Assembly (NCBI RefSeq): GCF_963666665.1
Contig: NZ_OY762999.1
Coordinates: 1,803,501 to 1,867,500 of the forward strand
DNA length: 64,000 nt
From: Maridesulfovibrio sp.
Lineage (GTDB): Bacteria; Desulfobacterota; Desulfovibrionia; Desulfovibrionales; Desulfovibrionaceae
Reading direction: 5' to 3'
The position numbers and the translations under genes are program-made. Below are positions 1 to 8,676 of this stretch, one piece after another. Position 1 is the stretch's first letter, and every line of letters starts with the position of its first letter. The notes under the pieces are model-generated. The model saw only the letters and a program-made list of their open reading frames with translations, ran no database searches and was not told the DNA's origin.

Positions 1-430
1 TAATTACATCCACACCATGCTCAATGGAATATTCACGAAGCATAAGCCGCGACTTCAGCAATTGCTCCATGAGTTTGCGTTCTGTCGTATCCTGCCCAAC
101 AGCCTGAAAACGAACCGCCTGCCCCTGTTCGTTGAAAAAAGCACGATTCGTCCATTCATGCCAGCAGATTTCACCATCCCTGACAACCTCATGCACATGA
201 GTATGAACCGGATTTTCAGGAGTGAGAGTAAGATACCTGTTTTTGACAGCATCCACCGCCTCTTCAGGTAGGAACTCTAGAAATTTGTAGCCAACGAGCT
301 CTTCTTCATTTTTACCAAAAAACTCGCAATATGCCTTATTTACATATGTGAGAGTACTGTCAGGTAAAAACTCGCAAATCATTGCTGGCAGAAGCTCACC
401 TAGCTCATGGTGATTATTCATTTCAACCAT
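1..430 (-). CDS. PAS-domain sensory protein, N-terminal part (runs off window)
   Basis: Reading the minus strand from an ATG at 430 gives 143 codons open to the window edge. The start has a good ribosome site (GGAAGG about six bases upstream). The first ~115 residues look like a PAS fold: a 'TYVNKAYCEFFGK' helix/strand, then 'EELVGYKFLEFLP', then a PAC-like end 'GQDTTERKLMEQLL'. This PAS-to-helix transition usually leads into another PAS, a histidine kinase or a GGDEF output, which lies outside the window. No membrane segment is seen before the PAS, so a cytoplasmic sensor is likely. The ligand and the output domain are unknown. Confidence 0.75.
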   Translation of the reverse strand, partial: MVEMNNHHELGELLPAMICEFLPDSTLTYVNKAYCEFFGKNEEELVGYKFLEFLPEEAVDAVKNRYLTLTPENPVHTHVHEVVRDGEICWHEWTNRAFFNEQGQAVRFQAVGQDTTERKLMEQLLKSRLMLREYSIEHGVDVI

Positions 431-524
431 AAAGTCCTTCCCGTCAGAAAACACAAATTACCGCCATTAATCCTTATTAAAGACTATATCATAACCTCAG
501 CAAAAACCGCACGGCAAAAAGTGA

Positions 525-550
525 GGGGGACAGGCTTTTGCCTGTCCCCC
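525..550 (-). terminator. Rho-independent terminator of the DVU0772-like gene
   Basis: Perfect 11-bp inverted repeat (GGGGGACAGGC / GCCTGTCCCCC, loop TTTT). On the minus strand it is followed by a short T-run (CACTTTTTG), and it lies 29 bases after the stop of the gene ending at 579. Confidence 0.8.
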
Positions 551-578
551 TGCGTGCTAGATGATAAGGAGATGGGAA

Positions 579-923
579 CTAATTATTCATCTGCGATTCA
601 ATCCATTCTCTTACTTCGGCGTTTACGGGATAATTTCCCTTGAGATCGCCGACCGACTTCCTGAACCTGTCAGCAATGTCCTTAGGCAGTTCAATGCTCA
701 TCAGTTCACGAGCCTCTTCCGAGTTCCTGCGTACGAACAGCACTCTCGGCTTATCGTCCCACAGATAAACGGTGAAATAGTTTGTATAGTCACTCTTGGA
801 TGTTACCGGTGCAAACTTGGAGTCCCAAGGATGGTTTCCCCATTCAAGGTACAGGGTTACTGCATCTTCAGGAGTCATTTCCCAATCAATGTCCCAGTTC
901 TTATAATCTCTAAGGCTTCCCAT
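579..923 (-). CDS. Small conserved protein, probable DVU0772 family
   Basis: 114 residues with no signal peptide or membrane segment, rich in Trp and acidic residues (MGSLRDYKNWDIDWEMTP at the start). I recognise the start and the 'WEMTPEDAVTLYLEWGN' region as resembling the DVU0772 family, a small cytoplasmic protein of unknown function known mainly from Desulfovibrionales; this is from memory. It is a single-gene unit with its own terminator and a ribosome site (AAGGAG) just before the ATG. Function is not known. Confidence 0.75.
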   Translation of the reverse strand: MGSLRDYKNWDIDWEMTPEDAVTLYLEWGNHPWDSKFAPVTSKSDYTNYFTVYLWDDKPRVLFVRRNSEEARELMSIELPKDIADRFRKSVGDLKGNYPVNAEVREWIESQMNN

Positions 924-1107
924 AGTTATCTCCTTACTTCTAAAATATTTTTACTAATCGGTTTCCCATCAACCTTGATTTAATAATAACAATTACTATT
1001 AGTGAGTCAAGAGATAAATTCCATAAAATTTGAATTTCTGTACTATATGAATTAACCAAGCACGACATCACACAAACAAAACCAATAATATTAAACATTA
1101 AGCAATC

Positions 1108-1737
1108 ATGTCTAACCAAGCATATCCAGTCCCTCTAAAAAGTATTCGTACTGAAGAAACCATAAAAAAAAGCCGTTTTATCTGTGACATCAAACCGGTA
1201 AGCACACGAGAAGAGGCAAAAGAGTTTATCGCCTCAATAAAAAGCGAATTCCCTGATGCCCGCCACCACTGCTCTGCTTTCATAGCCGGCCCACCCAAGA
1301 CCGGGGACATGGGCATGAGTGATGATGGAGAACCGCAAGGAACAGCAGGCAAACCCATGCTGCAAGTACTGCAAGGCAGCGGCATCGGGGATATTGCCGC
1401 GGTTGTGACCAGATATTTCGGAGGTATCAAACTCGGAACCGGAGGGCTTGTCCGGGCTTATTCAGGTGCAGTTCAGCAAGGCTTAGAAGCCCTTGAAGTG
1501 GTAATGAAAGTCCCTATGCGCGTGCTGACTGTCAAAATTTCATACGCACAGGAAGGAATGCTGCGGCGCATGCTTGATGACTACCGTGCTGAAATTGAGG
1601 AACAATCCTTCGGAGCCAGCCTGACATTCACTCTGATCATGCCTTCGGATCAGGTAGAAGCATTTAGTGCTCGGATTGTGGAAGAAACCAACGGGACAGC
1701 AGAGTTGTTGGTGGAAGAAGAAGATATTTGGAGGTAA
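1108..1737 (+). CDS. yigZ: YigZ / IMPACT family protein
   Basis: 209 residues, the usual length for YigZ. The N-terminal UPF0029 (IMPACT) domain carries the family signature 'SDDGEPQGTAGKP' followed by 'VVTRYFGGIKLGTGGLVRAY' (about residues 70-112). A C-terminal DUF1949-type ferredoxin-like domain follows from about residue 140. The eukaryotic homologue IMPACT acts on Gcn1/translation control; the bacterial role is unsettled. Monocistronic, converging on the M16 protease gene with a shared terminator. Confidence 0.9.
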   Translation: MSNQAYPVPLKSIRTEETIKKSRFICDIKPVSTREEAKEFIASIKSEFPDARHHCSAFIAGPPKTGDMGMSDDGEPQGTAGKPMLQVLQGSGIGDIAAVVTRYFGGIKLGTGGLVRAYSGAVQQGLEALEVVMKVPMRVLTVKISYAQEGMLRRMLDDYRAEIEEQSFGASLTFTLIMPSDQVEAFSARIVEETNGTAELLVEEEDIWR

Positions 1738-1771
1738 AACCCCCTCGCTTCACATGAAGCAAGGGGGTTTT
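1736..1771. terminator. Bidirectional terminator between yigZ and M16 protease
   Basis: AAAACCCCCT / AGGGGGTTTT arms plus an inner GCTTC / GAAGC helix with a four-base loop. T-runs follow in both directions, and the hairpin overlaps the yigZ stop and precedes the stop of the convergent gene at 1779. Confidence 0.9.
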
Positions 1772-1778
1772 GTTTGGC

Positions 1779-4607
1779 TTACGGTTTTACTGTCAGAGTA
1801 TATTTATTGTCCCAGTCGATGTATTTATTAATCAACTCGCGGACCTGAGCGGCATCTGTCTTCGAAGCCCGCTCGATAATCTTTTGATCAAGATTCGGCT
1901 CAAATCCCTTTACGATCAGGCTGGCCGCTTCCCGGCTTCGGGAAAGCAGACTCTGATGTTCCTGATAGTACTCACCACGCAGGATATTGCGGGCGCGCAG
2001 GAGTTCATCTTCCGGCAAATATTTCTCCTTAAGCATTTTCACGGTCTTATCGAATCCAGCCATGGCCTGCTCAAGCTGTTCCGGCTTGGTACCTATGTAA
2101 AAAGCCATGAATCCGGTCTTAGGTGCCTGCCAGAGAAAAGCAGTAACGGTGTAACCAAGGCCCTGCTTGTCACGCAGGTCACGGAAAAGCAAACCGCTCT
2201 GCCCTGCAAGAGATGCCCGAAGCAGGGAAAGCCCAGCGGTCGCTTCTTCATCTTCCATGCCCGGAACCGGAAAAACAACCATCAGGTGAGCCTGATTACG
2301 ATCCGGCAGGGTCATGGTAAGTTTTTTCTCCACTCCCCAATGAGGAGCAGGCACCGCCACTGCAGTGGCTTTAACAACCAGCTTGCCGTCAAGATCTTTT
2401 GCAAATGCAGCAAGAGCATCACGGTCATAATCTCCGCAAATGGAAATTACGAAAGGACGGGATGACTGCTTCTTCCAGTAGGCAATGATCTCTTCACGGG
2501 AGAATTTCTCCACGTTATCCGGCATACCGAGATGGAAATATGAATAGCTGCCGTCTTTATAAAGAAACGGGAAAATATTCCTGAACGCAAGACTCAGAGG
2601 GCGATCCTCTTTACGCTTAATTGCGGAAACCTGATCCTGCTTAACACGATCCAATTCTTCTTCAGCAAAACGCGGGCTGGTGATGAGTTCGCTAACGAGC
2701 GGCAACATATCCGCAGTAAAGCGGGATGGAAACTTTGCGTTGATAGCAAAAACTTCACGCCCGGCTGTTGCGCCGAGGGATGCGGCACGATCGGAAACAA
2801 AGTCTTCCAACTCTGTTGCGTTCAAGCTTTTAGTTCCGCGAGTCAGGCTCTGGGAAACCATCGCCGCAAGGCCCTGCTCTTTAGGAGAGAGGTCTGCGTC
2901 GCCGCCCACCCAGTACATGGACATGGCGGTATAAGGCAGGGTTTCATCAGGAATAAAGACCAGCTTACTGCCGTTAGCCAGTTCGACAGTCGCGGCTTCA
3001 CCCGGACCGGCAACTTCCGCTTGTGCAGCAGCTTTGGTCTTTGCAGGCCAATTTGCAGCAACGGCTTTTTCAAAATCCTGCGCATCAACTTCTACACCTT
3101 CAGGCATGAGCATGCATGCAGCCAGCTTTGTTGGATCAAAGTATTCATCATAAAGCTGCTGCAACTGATCACGAGTGATGTTGCGCAAATCGTAAAGATA
3201 GTTATCCTCAGCCTGTTGTCCGCCTTCAAAAAACTGAAAATATCCCAATTTTGAAGCCAGACCGGAAAGGGTTTCCTTGGTCAGGAACAGGGAATCTTCA
3301 AGATTGATAACCACTCGATCCATTTCGCGATCAGTGAAATCATTAAAATCGACGGAAGAAAGTTCGATCATGAGTTCCTTCCAGAACTCTTCGACTTTAT
3401 CCGCATCAAGTGTAGCAAAGACATAAAGCATCCCCGCACGCTCAAGAGTCAGGGATGACACGGAAATACTGTCTACCATGCGCTTTTCATACTTGAACTT
3501 GCGGTAAAGACGGGAAGTTTCACCGCCGCCGAGAAGCTCACACATGGTTTCAAGTCCGGCAATCTGGGAAGAGCTCAGGCCGGGAATGGGAAAAGCTGCG
3601 CCTATATAAGCCTTATTCCATTTACCGGGAACAACCTTAACGGTGGTCTTACCGGTTGCAGGAACAGGAAAAGCCGTGGGAGGAACAACAGGATTAACGG
3701 ACTTGCGGCTGCCGCAAAGTCTCTCCGCTTCCTTAACAACTGCCTCGGGATCAATCTTGCCCACAACACTGAGCAGCATTGACTGCGGCTGGTAAAGGCG
3801 GTCGATGTAGGCGTGAATATCTTCAGAGGATATACCTTTAACAGTGTCACGGTAACCGATGATGGGCCACTGGTAACTGGTATCTTTCCAGACTATAGAC
3901 TGCAGAGTCTTAAAAATCCTGCTGCCGGGATTATCTTCACCACGCTCCAGCTCGGAAAGGACAACGTCACGCTCGGATTTAAGCTCCTCAGGATCAATCT
4001 TGGCGTTGAATGTCATGTCAGTGACAATATCCATGCCCAGCTTCCATTCATTTTCAGGGACTTCCACGTAATAAACAGTGTAGTCAAAGCTGGTTGCGGC
4101 ATTCATGTCACCGCCCACGGATTCGATTTCAAGGGCAGTCTCACCGGGAGCACGGGTTTCGGTACCCTTGAAAACCATATGTTCCAGAAGGTGACTGATC
4201 CCTGCCTGCCCCGGCTCTTCATAAGAAGACCCTGCATGCACAAACAAGCGCACATTGACCAGCGGAAAACGGTCATCTTCTTTAACAAGTATGGACATGC
4301 CGTTCTTGAGCTTGATCACGTGCGGACCTTCGCCGGAAGCAAGAGCTTTCTTGATCTCCTCGCTGAGTTCAGCGGAGGCAGCTTTTTCCGCGGTGGTATC
4401 AGCAACGGGCTGAACCGCAGGAGCGGCACCGGATTCATTTTCGATCAATCCGGCAGCCACATCTTCCTTTTTATTGTCATCTATTTTTTCCACTTTGCAT
4501 CCGGAGCTCATTAGAAGCACCCCGCAAAGCAGCATAAAAATACATATTTTTTCAAAATCAAATCCTTTAACGGCTGCTACAGCCTTCACATTTTGTTGAG
4601 GGACCAT
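1779..4607 (-). CDS. M16 family zinc peptidase, predicted lipoprotein
   Basis: About 940 residues containing two tandem M16 (insulinase/pitrilysin) repeats. The first half has the inverted zinc motif HLLEH near residue 140 within 'GISHLLEHMVFKGT', preceded by 'FVHAGSSYEEPGQ'. The second half lacks HxxEH, as is normal for the non-catalytic partner repeat. A short hydrophobic stretch ending in 'LLMSSGC' looks like a lipobox, so the enzyme is probably anchored in the periplasm, degrading peptides. The start is uncertain: an ATG at 4607 has a GGAG ten bases upstream, and an in-frame ATG at 4631 has no clear ribosome site. Monocistronic. Confidence 0.92.
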   Translation of the reverse strand: MVPQQNVKAVAAVKGFDFEKICIFMLLCGVLLMSSGCKVEKIDDNKKEDVAAGLIENESGAAPAVQPVADTTAEKAASAELSEEIKKALASGEGPHVIKLKNGMSILVKEDDRFPLVNVRLFVHAGSSYEEPGQAGISHLLEHMVFKGTETRAPGETALEIESVGGDMNAATSFDYTVYYVEVPENEWKLGMDIVTDMTFNAKIDPEELKSERDVVLSELERGEDNPGSRIFKTLQSIVWKDTSYQWPIIGYRDTVKGISSEDIHAYIDRLYQPQSMLLSVVGKIDPEAVVKEAERLCGSRKSVNPVVPPTAFPVPATGKTTVKVVPGKWNKAYIGAAFPIPGLSSSQIAGLETMCELLGGGETSRLYRKFKYEKRMVDSISVSSLTLERAGMLYVFATLDADKVEEFWKELMIELSSVDFNDFTDREMDRVVINLEDSLFLTKETLSGLASKLGYFQFFEGGQQAEDNYLYDLRNITRDQLQQLYDEYFDPTKLAACMLMPEGVEVDAQDFEKAVAANWPAKTKAAAQAEVAGPGEAATVELANGSKLVFIPDETLPYTAMSMYWVGGDADLSPKEQGLAAMVSQSLTRGTKSLNATELEDFVSDRAASLGATAGREVFAINAKFPSRFTADMLPLVSELITSPRFAEEELDRVKQDQVSAIKRKEDRPLSLAFRNIFPFLYKDGSYSYFHLGMPDNVEKFSREEIIAYWKKQSSRPFVISICGDYDRDALAAFAKDLDGKLVVKATAVAVPAPHWGVEKKLTMTLPDRNQAHLMVVFPVPGMEDEEATAGLSLLRASLAGQSGLLFRDLRDKQGLGYTVTAFLWQAPKTGFMAFYIGTKPEQLEQAMAGFDKTVKMLKEKYLPEDELLRARNILRGEYYQEHQSLLSRSREAASLIVKGFEPNLDQKIIERASKTDAAQVRELINKYIDWDNKYTLTVKP

Positions 4608-4849
4608 GTCTCTTAAACTCCAGTATGTCAATCAGGTTTGAAGTACAAATTATCGTAAAAATAGAGGGCGATGATAAATATCCCATAAACACAAAAACAA
4701 ATTAAGCATAGCTTTCGCCAAGGTCAATGCGAAGACCGAAATAGACATGAAAAACCAGAACAAAGACCTCACCATTACGAAAAACGTAAAACAGACCTTC
4801 GAGCCCGTAATTACAAGCCCTTAACTGCAACAAACAATGTTTATGTTGA

Positions 4850-4878
4850 TTGACAAAACAACATATGAAGTACATTAT
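4850..4878 (+). promoter_or_regulatory. Sigma-70 promoter of frdC
   Basis: TTGACA at 4850-4855, a 17-base spacer and CATTAT at 4873-4878, about 60 bases before the frdC start codon. The -35 is a perfect consensus; the -10 matches four of six. Confidence 0.55.
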
Positions 4879-4939
4879 CTCCGGCGCGGAAAATACCAGT
4901 TGCGAGGTATTTTATTTCAATAATTATACGGAGGTGCTG

Positions 4940-5590
4940 ATGTCTTTCAATTCTACTGTTACTCCTGTCAAGCGGGGCAAGAGTGACGCGATTCTGGACT
5001 GGCTCCAGATGTTTTCAGGGGTGGCTCTTATCATTTTTGTATTTATGCATATGAGCCTTGTTTCAAGTATAATTTTCAGTCCATCAATCATGGACACCAT
5101 TGCCCACACTTACGAGGAAAACTACATGGCCCAGATCGGCGGGCCCCTCCTTTTCCTGCTTTTCCTTTTTCATTTCTACCTTGCTGCGCGCAAGATTCCT
5201 TTCAGGCTTGAAGGCCAGAAAACCATCTGGAAACACGCCAAAATGCTCAAACACCGTGACACATGGCTTTGGGTTGTACAGGTTGTTTCCGCCATGCTGA
5301 TTCTGGTTATGGGAGCTATCCATATGTGGGCTGTGCTCAGCGACCTGCCCATCACTGCGGCACGTTCCGCTGAACGCATTCAGTCCGGCCCGTGGATCTT
5401 CTTTTACCTTGTACTGGCTCCGCTGGTGGTCATGCACGTTGTGGCAGGACTGTACAGAATTGCGGTCAAATGGGGCTTCATCAAGGATTACCAGCGCGGC
5501 AGGTTGAATAAGTTCGCCACCGGGCTAGCTGTATTTTTCATCTGTATTGGTCTGGCCACTCTGGCCCGCTTTATGACCTTGAGTACTTAG
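4940..5590 (+). CDS. frdC: Fumarate reductase/succinate dehydrogenase dihaem cytochrome b subunit
   Basis: 216 residues from the ATG at 4940, chosen because GGAGGTG lies seven bases upstream; a longer in-frame reading from 4850 would overlap the promoter. Five membrane helices. Four membrane histidines ('FMHMSL', 'LFHFYLA', 'AIHMWA', 'VMHVVAGLYR') match the pattern that binds two b haems in Wolinella-type FrdC. The subunit anchors FrdAB and carries electrons between menaquinone and the flavoprotein. Oddly, a strong terminator follows directly and no frdA or frdB is adjacent, although in characterised relatives frdCAB are contiguous. Confidence 0.85.
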   Translation: MSFNSTVTPVKRGKSDAILDWLQMFSGVALIIFVFMHMSLVSSIIFSPSIMDTIAHTYEENYMAQIGGPLLFLLFLFHFYLAARKIPFRLEGQKTIWKHAKMLKHRDTWLWVVQVVSAMLILVMGAIHMWAVLSDLPITAARSAERIQSGPWIFFYLVLAPLVVMHVVAGLYRIAVKWGFIKDYQRGRLNKFATGLAVFFICIGLATLARFMTLST

Positions 5591-5617
5591 ACTTTAGCTG
5601 CAACCCTTTGCAGAACG

Positions 5618-5648
5618 GCCGTCTACTTCTGGTAGACGGCTTTTTTTT
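5618..5648 (+). terminator. Terminator of frdC
   Basis: GCCGTCTAC / GTAGACGGC perfect 9-bp stem with a five-base loop, followed by eight T. Confidence 0.92.
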
Positions 5649-5685
5649 GCTTCAATTTCTATTGTCTGATTTGCCAATCAATGAT

Positions 5686-5731
5686 ATTGGTCAGACCAAT
5701 TGTTCAAAACCACAAATTGGTAGGACCCATT
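5686..5731 (+). promoter_or_regulatory. Tandem LldR/PdhR-type operators upstream of the GntR gene
   Basis: A perfect palindrome ATTGGTCAGACCAAT (5686-5700) and an imperfect copy AATTGGTAGGACCCATT (5715-5731), centres 30 bp apart (three helical turns). TTGGTCnGACCAA is the known type of site for FCD-subfamily GntR regulators such as LldR and PdhR. The second copy abuts the start codon, consistent with autorepression. Confidence 0.7.
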
Positions 5732-6430
5732 ATGGATTCAAATAATCCAGCAAAAACAGTGCACCAGTCAGTAGCACAGCAGATTGCCGAGCTGATTGAA
5801 TCGGGCAATTTTAAAAAAGGCGACAAGCTTCCTGCGGAAAGGTCTTTAGCCGAAAAATTCAAGGTCTCCAGAAGTTCAATCCGAGAGGCTATCAAATCTC
5901 TGGCCCAAAAAAATCTGGTTGAAAGCCGCCGCGGAGACGGCACCTACATTCTTGCAGATATGGACGCAGACATTTTCGAAGCCTTCACCACAGCTTTCAG
6001 CGACCAGAAAAAGAGGATCAGTGACATTTTCCAATTCAGGAGAGTCATCGAACCGGAAATTGCCGCCCTTGCCGCGGCCTCCATGGATGAGGAGACTCTT
6101 AACCGCTTAAAGGTAATTGTCTTCGATCAACAGATGAAAACCCAGAGCGGTAAAAACACCAGAGATCTTGATGCCCTGCTGCATCTTGAAATTGCCAAGG
6201 CAACCGGGAACTCGATTTTCCCGGAAATGATGATGGCTCTTGAGCGAATTATGAAGGAAAGCCGCAGTGAGATCCTGCAACCGCCACAAAGGCAACAGGC
6301 CTCAATTTCTGCACATTTCAAGATCCTGGAAGCATTTGAAAACCGTGACCAGGATCAGGCCCGCAAAACCATGCGCAAGCACATCGATGAAGTTGAAGAA
6401 GCAGCAACAGGCCGCACTTCATCAGAATAA
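5732..6430 (+). CDS. FCD-type GntR transcriptional regulator (LldR/PdhR-like)
   Basis: 232 residues from the ATG at 5732; a longer reading from 5681 would translate through the operators. N-terminal winged helix-turn-helix (about residues 10-75, with 'LPAERSLAEKF' and 'SRSSIREAIKSL'), then an all-helical FCD ligand domain in which 'DALLHLEIAKATGN' and 'ISAHFKILEAF' supply the usual Asp/His metal and ligand site. It probably binds a small carboxylate such as lactate. It lies upstream of a TSUP permease and an FMN-dependent hydroxyacid dehydrogenase and presumably controls them. Confidence 0.88.
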   Translation: MDSNNPAKTVHQSVAQQIAELIESGNFKKGDKLPAERSLAEKFKVSRSSIREAIKSLAQKNLVESRRGDGTYILADMDADIFEAFTTAFSDQKKRISDIFQFRRVIEPEIAALAAASMDEETLNRLKVIVFDQQMKTQSGKNTRDLDALLHLEIAKATGNSIFPEMMMALERIMKESRSEILQPPQRQQASISAHFKILEAFENRDQDQARKTMRKHIDEVEEAATGRTSSE

Positions 6431-6457
6431 CCTATAGCAAAAGTTGAGGAAGGAAGA

Positions 6458-7255
6458 ATGTTCTCCACCTTACTGATTTTCGTTGTACTTGGTATTTTCG
6501 CCGGAATTCTGGCCGGATTGCTCGGCATCGGCGGAGGGCTGGTTATTGTACCAATCCTTGTCTTCACCCTGCCTCCGCTGGGGATACCGGATGTTCATCT
6601 CATGCACATCGCATTGGGAACCTCCCTTGCAAGCATCATATTTACTTCAATATCCAGCATGCGTTCGCACAACAAACGCGGAGCCGTGCGCTGGGATATT
6701 TTCAAGACCATCACCCCGGGCATCATCCTCGGTACATTTCTCGGCTCCCTGTCCACTTCATTCATGAACACCAATTTTCTGAAAGGCATCTTTGTAGTCT
6801 TCCTTTATTACGTAGCCTCACAAATGCTTTTCGGACTCAAGCCCAAGGCTTCCCGGCAGGTACCGGGCTTTCAGGGACTCTTCGTTGCCGGTAACGTGAT
6901 CGGTATCTTTTCCAGTCTCGTAGGCATCGGCGGCGGAACACTTTCCGTGCCTTTCCTGACCATGTGCAATATCGTCATTCACACCGCCATCGGCACTGCA
7001 GCAGCAATAGGTCTGCCCATCGCCATCTCCGGAACTGCCGGATATGTCTGGACCGGCATCGGAATTGAGGGACTCCCCCCCTACTGCTTCGGTTATGTTT
7101 ACCTGCCTGCCTTGATCGGAATCGTCTCCGCCAGTATGCTGACAGCCCCCATTGGTGTACGTTTGGCCCACAGCCTGCCTGTGGATAAACTTAAGAAAAT
7201 TTTTGCAATCCTGCTCATAGTTGTAGCAACCAGAATGCTGATTAGCATTTTTTAA
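6458..7255 (+). CDS. TSUP (TauE/SafE) family membrane permease
   Basis: 265 residues with about eight membrane helices and the two internal repeats typical of the family, each marked by a GIGGG motif ('GLLGIGGGLVIVP' near residue 25 and 'LVGIGGGTLSVPF' near residue 155). The family exports or imports sulfite, sulfoacetate or organic anions across the inner membrane. It lies 27 bases after the GntR gene and 15 bases before the FMN-dependent dehydrogenase, so here it may carry a 2-hydroxy acid rather than sulfite. That substrate is inferred from neighbours only. Confidence 0.85.
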   Translation: MFSTLLIFVVLGIFAGILAGLLGIGGGLVIVPILVFTLPPLGIPDVHLMHIALGTSLASIIFTSISSMRSHNKRGAVRWDIFKTITPGIILGTFLGSLSTSFMNTNFLKGIFVVFLYYVASQMLFGLKPKASRQVPGFQGLFVAGNVIGIFSSLVGIGGGTLSVPFLTMCNIVIHTAIGTAAAIGLPIAISGTAGYVWTGIGIEGLPPYCFGYVYLPALIGIVSASMLTAPIGVRLAHSLPVDKLKKIFAILLIVVATRMLISIF

Positions 7256-7270
7256 TATAGGAGAAATCTC

Positions 7271-8281
7271 ATGAAAGAAGTACGCGATAACGCCCGAGAA
7301 TTAATGAAAGGCTATTGTAAAGTATGTCCTGTCTGTAACGGCAAAGCCTGTGTAGGCGAAGTTCCCGGCATGGGAGGACTCGGTACTGCAGCCAGCTTTA
7401 AAAATAACGTAAAAGCACTTGAAGACCTTAAGCTGAACATGCGTACCATCCATGAATTCAGCGATCCGGATACTTCTGTGAATGTAATGGGCATCGACCT
7501 CGATATTCCCGTCATTGCCGCTCCCATCGGCGGCGTGGAATTCAATATGGGCGGCAAGGTCAGCGAACTGGATTATGTCACCAACAAGCTCAAAGGCTGC
7601 AGGAACAAAGGAATCATCGGCTGTACCGGAGACGGCGTGCCCCCCTTTATTCATGAAAGCGGCTTTGCAGCCATCAAAGATGTAGACGGGCACGGAATAC
7701 CATTTATCAAACCCTGGGAAGATAAAGAGCTTAACGAAAAGCTCCAGAAAGCAGAAGAAACCGGATGTAAAATCATCGGTATGGATATTGATGCAGCCGG
7801 ACTGATCACCCTGAAGAAAATGGGCCGTCCGGTTACCCCTAAATGCATGCGTAAACTGCGCGAAATCATCGAATCTGTAAATGCCGACTTCATCCTCAAG
7901 GGAATCATGACCCCGGATGAAGCACGCATGGCTATTGATGCCGGAGCCAAAGGTATTGTTGTTTCAAACCATGGCGGCCGCGTTCTTGACTCCTGCCCCG
8001 GTACCGCGGAGGTTCTTTTTGAAATCTCCCGTGCAGTTGCAGGTCAGTGTTCCGTAATGGTCGACGGCGGCGTACGCACAGGCATCGACGTGCTCAAGAT
8101 GCTGGCTCTCGGCGCTGATGCTGTCATGATAGGACGTCCTTTCTCAATTGCCACCATAGGCGGCCTGCAGGAAGGCGTTGAAAAATACATCGACCAACTC
8201 AAAGCGGAACTCACTGCAGCAATGGTCCTCACCGGAACAGAAAAAGCAAGCTTCGTAGATATCAGAGCCTTGCACCGCTAA
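7271..8281 (+). CDS. FMN-dependent alpha-hydroxy-acid dehydrogenase (LldD-like)
   Basis: 336 residues of TIM barrel. The FMN/substrate residues of the lactate dehydrogenase/glycolate oxidase family are visible: 'FILKGI' (Lys), 'VVSNHGGRVLD' (catalytic His near residue 233) and 'VDGGVRTG' (Arg). Expected reaction: L-lactate or another 2-hydroxyacid to the 2-oxoacid. Odd feature: an N-terminal four-cysteine cluster (Cys16, 19, 22, 27 in 'CKVCPVCNGKAC') that classical LldD lacks and that could hold a metal or iron-sulfur cluster. Last gene of the regulator-permease-enzyme operon; a GGAG site precedes the ATG. Confidence 0.88.
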   Translation: MKEVRDNARELMKGYCKVCPVCNGKACVGEVPGMGGLGTAASFKNNVKALEDLKLNMRTIHEFSDPDTSVNVMGIDLDIPVIAAPIGGVEFNMGGKVSELDYVTNKLKGCRNKGIIGCTGDGVPPFIHESGFAAIKDVDGHGIPFIKPWEDKELNEKLQKAEETGCKIIGMDIDAAGLITLKKMGRPVTPKCMRKLREIIESVNADFILKGIMTPDEARMAIDAGAKGIVVSNHGGRVLDSCPGTAEVLFEISRAVAGQCSVMVDGGVRTGIDVLKMLALGADAVMIGRPFSIATIGGLQEGVEKYIDQLKAELTAAMVLTGTEKASFVDIRALHR

Positions 8282-8294
8282 TCTCCTGATAATC

Positions 8295-8335
8295 AGCGAA
8301 GTGAAACTTCATATCCAGTTTTACCTCGCTTTTCT
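8295..8335 (+). terminator. Terminator of the GntR-TSUP-dehydrogenase operon
   Basis: AGCGAAGTGAAACT pairs with AGTTTTACCTCGCT (one mismatch, one G-T pair) and is followed by TTTTCT, 14 bases after the dehydrogenase stop codon. Confidence 0.75.
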
Positions 8336-8676
8336 AATTGCTTGTAAAAGCTAATTTGTTTTTCTTTTTCTTAGCAACGATAAAAATCTATTTTAGGTAT
8401 TGACGCGTGGCTTAAGCGGAGTTATCTTTTATTCAAAGGCAGAGGTAGTTGTACCAAGGCAACTCGTTACCAACCCTCAGACGGGAGTGAAATCAATTTG
8501 ATGTCACTTTCTAAAGAAGAGTCTCAAGTAGAGGCTCAATTCGAGGGGAGCCTACCGCGTGAGTTCTTTTAAGACCTCCTACGGGCCCACGGAGAGATTG
8601 GAAATAGCCGGTTATCCCGGCAAATGCGAAAAAGGCGCCCCTCTTCAACGGCAAAACGGATTTATTGTAACTTCGT

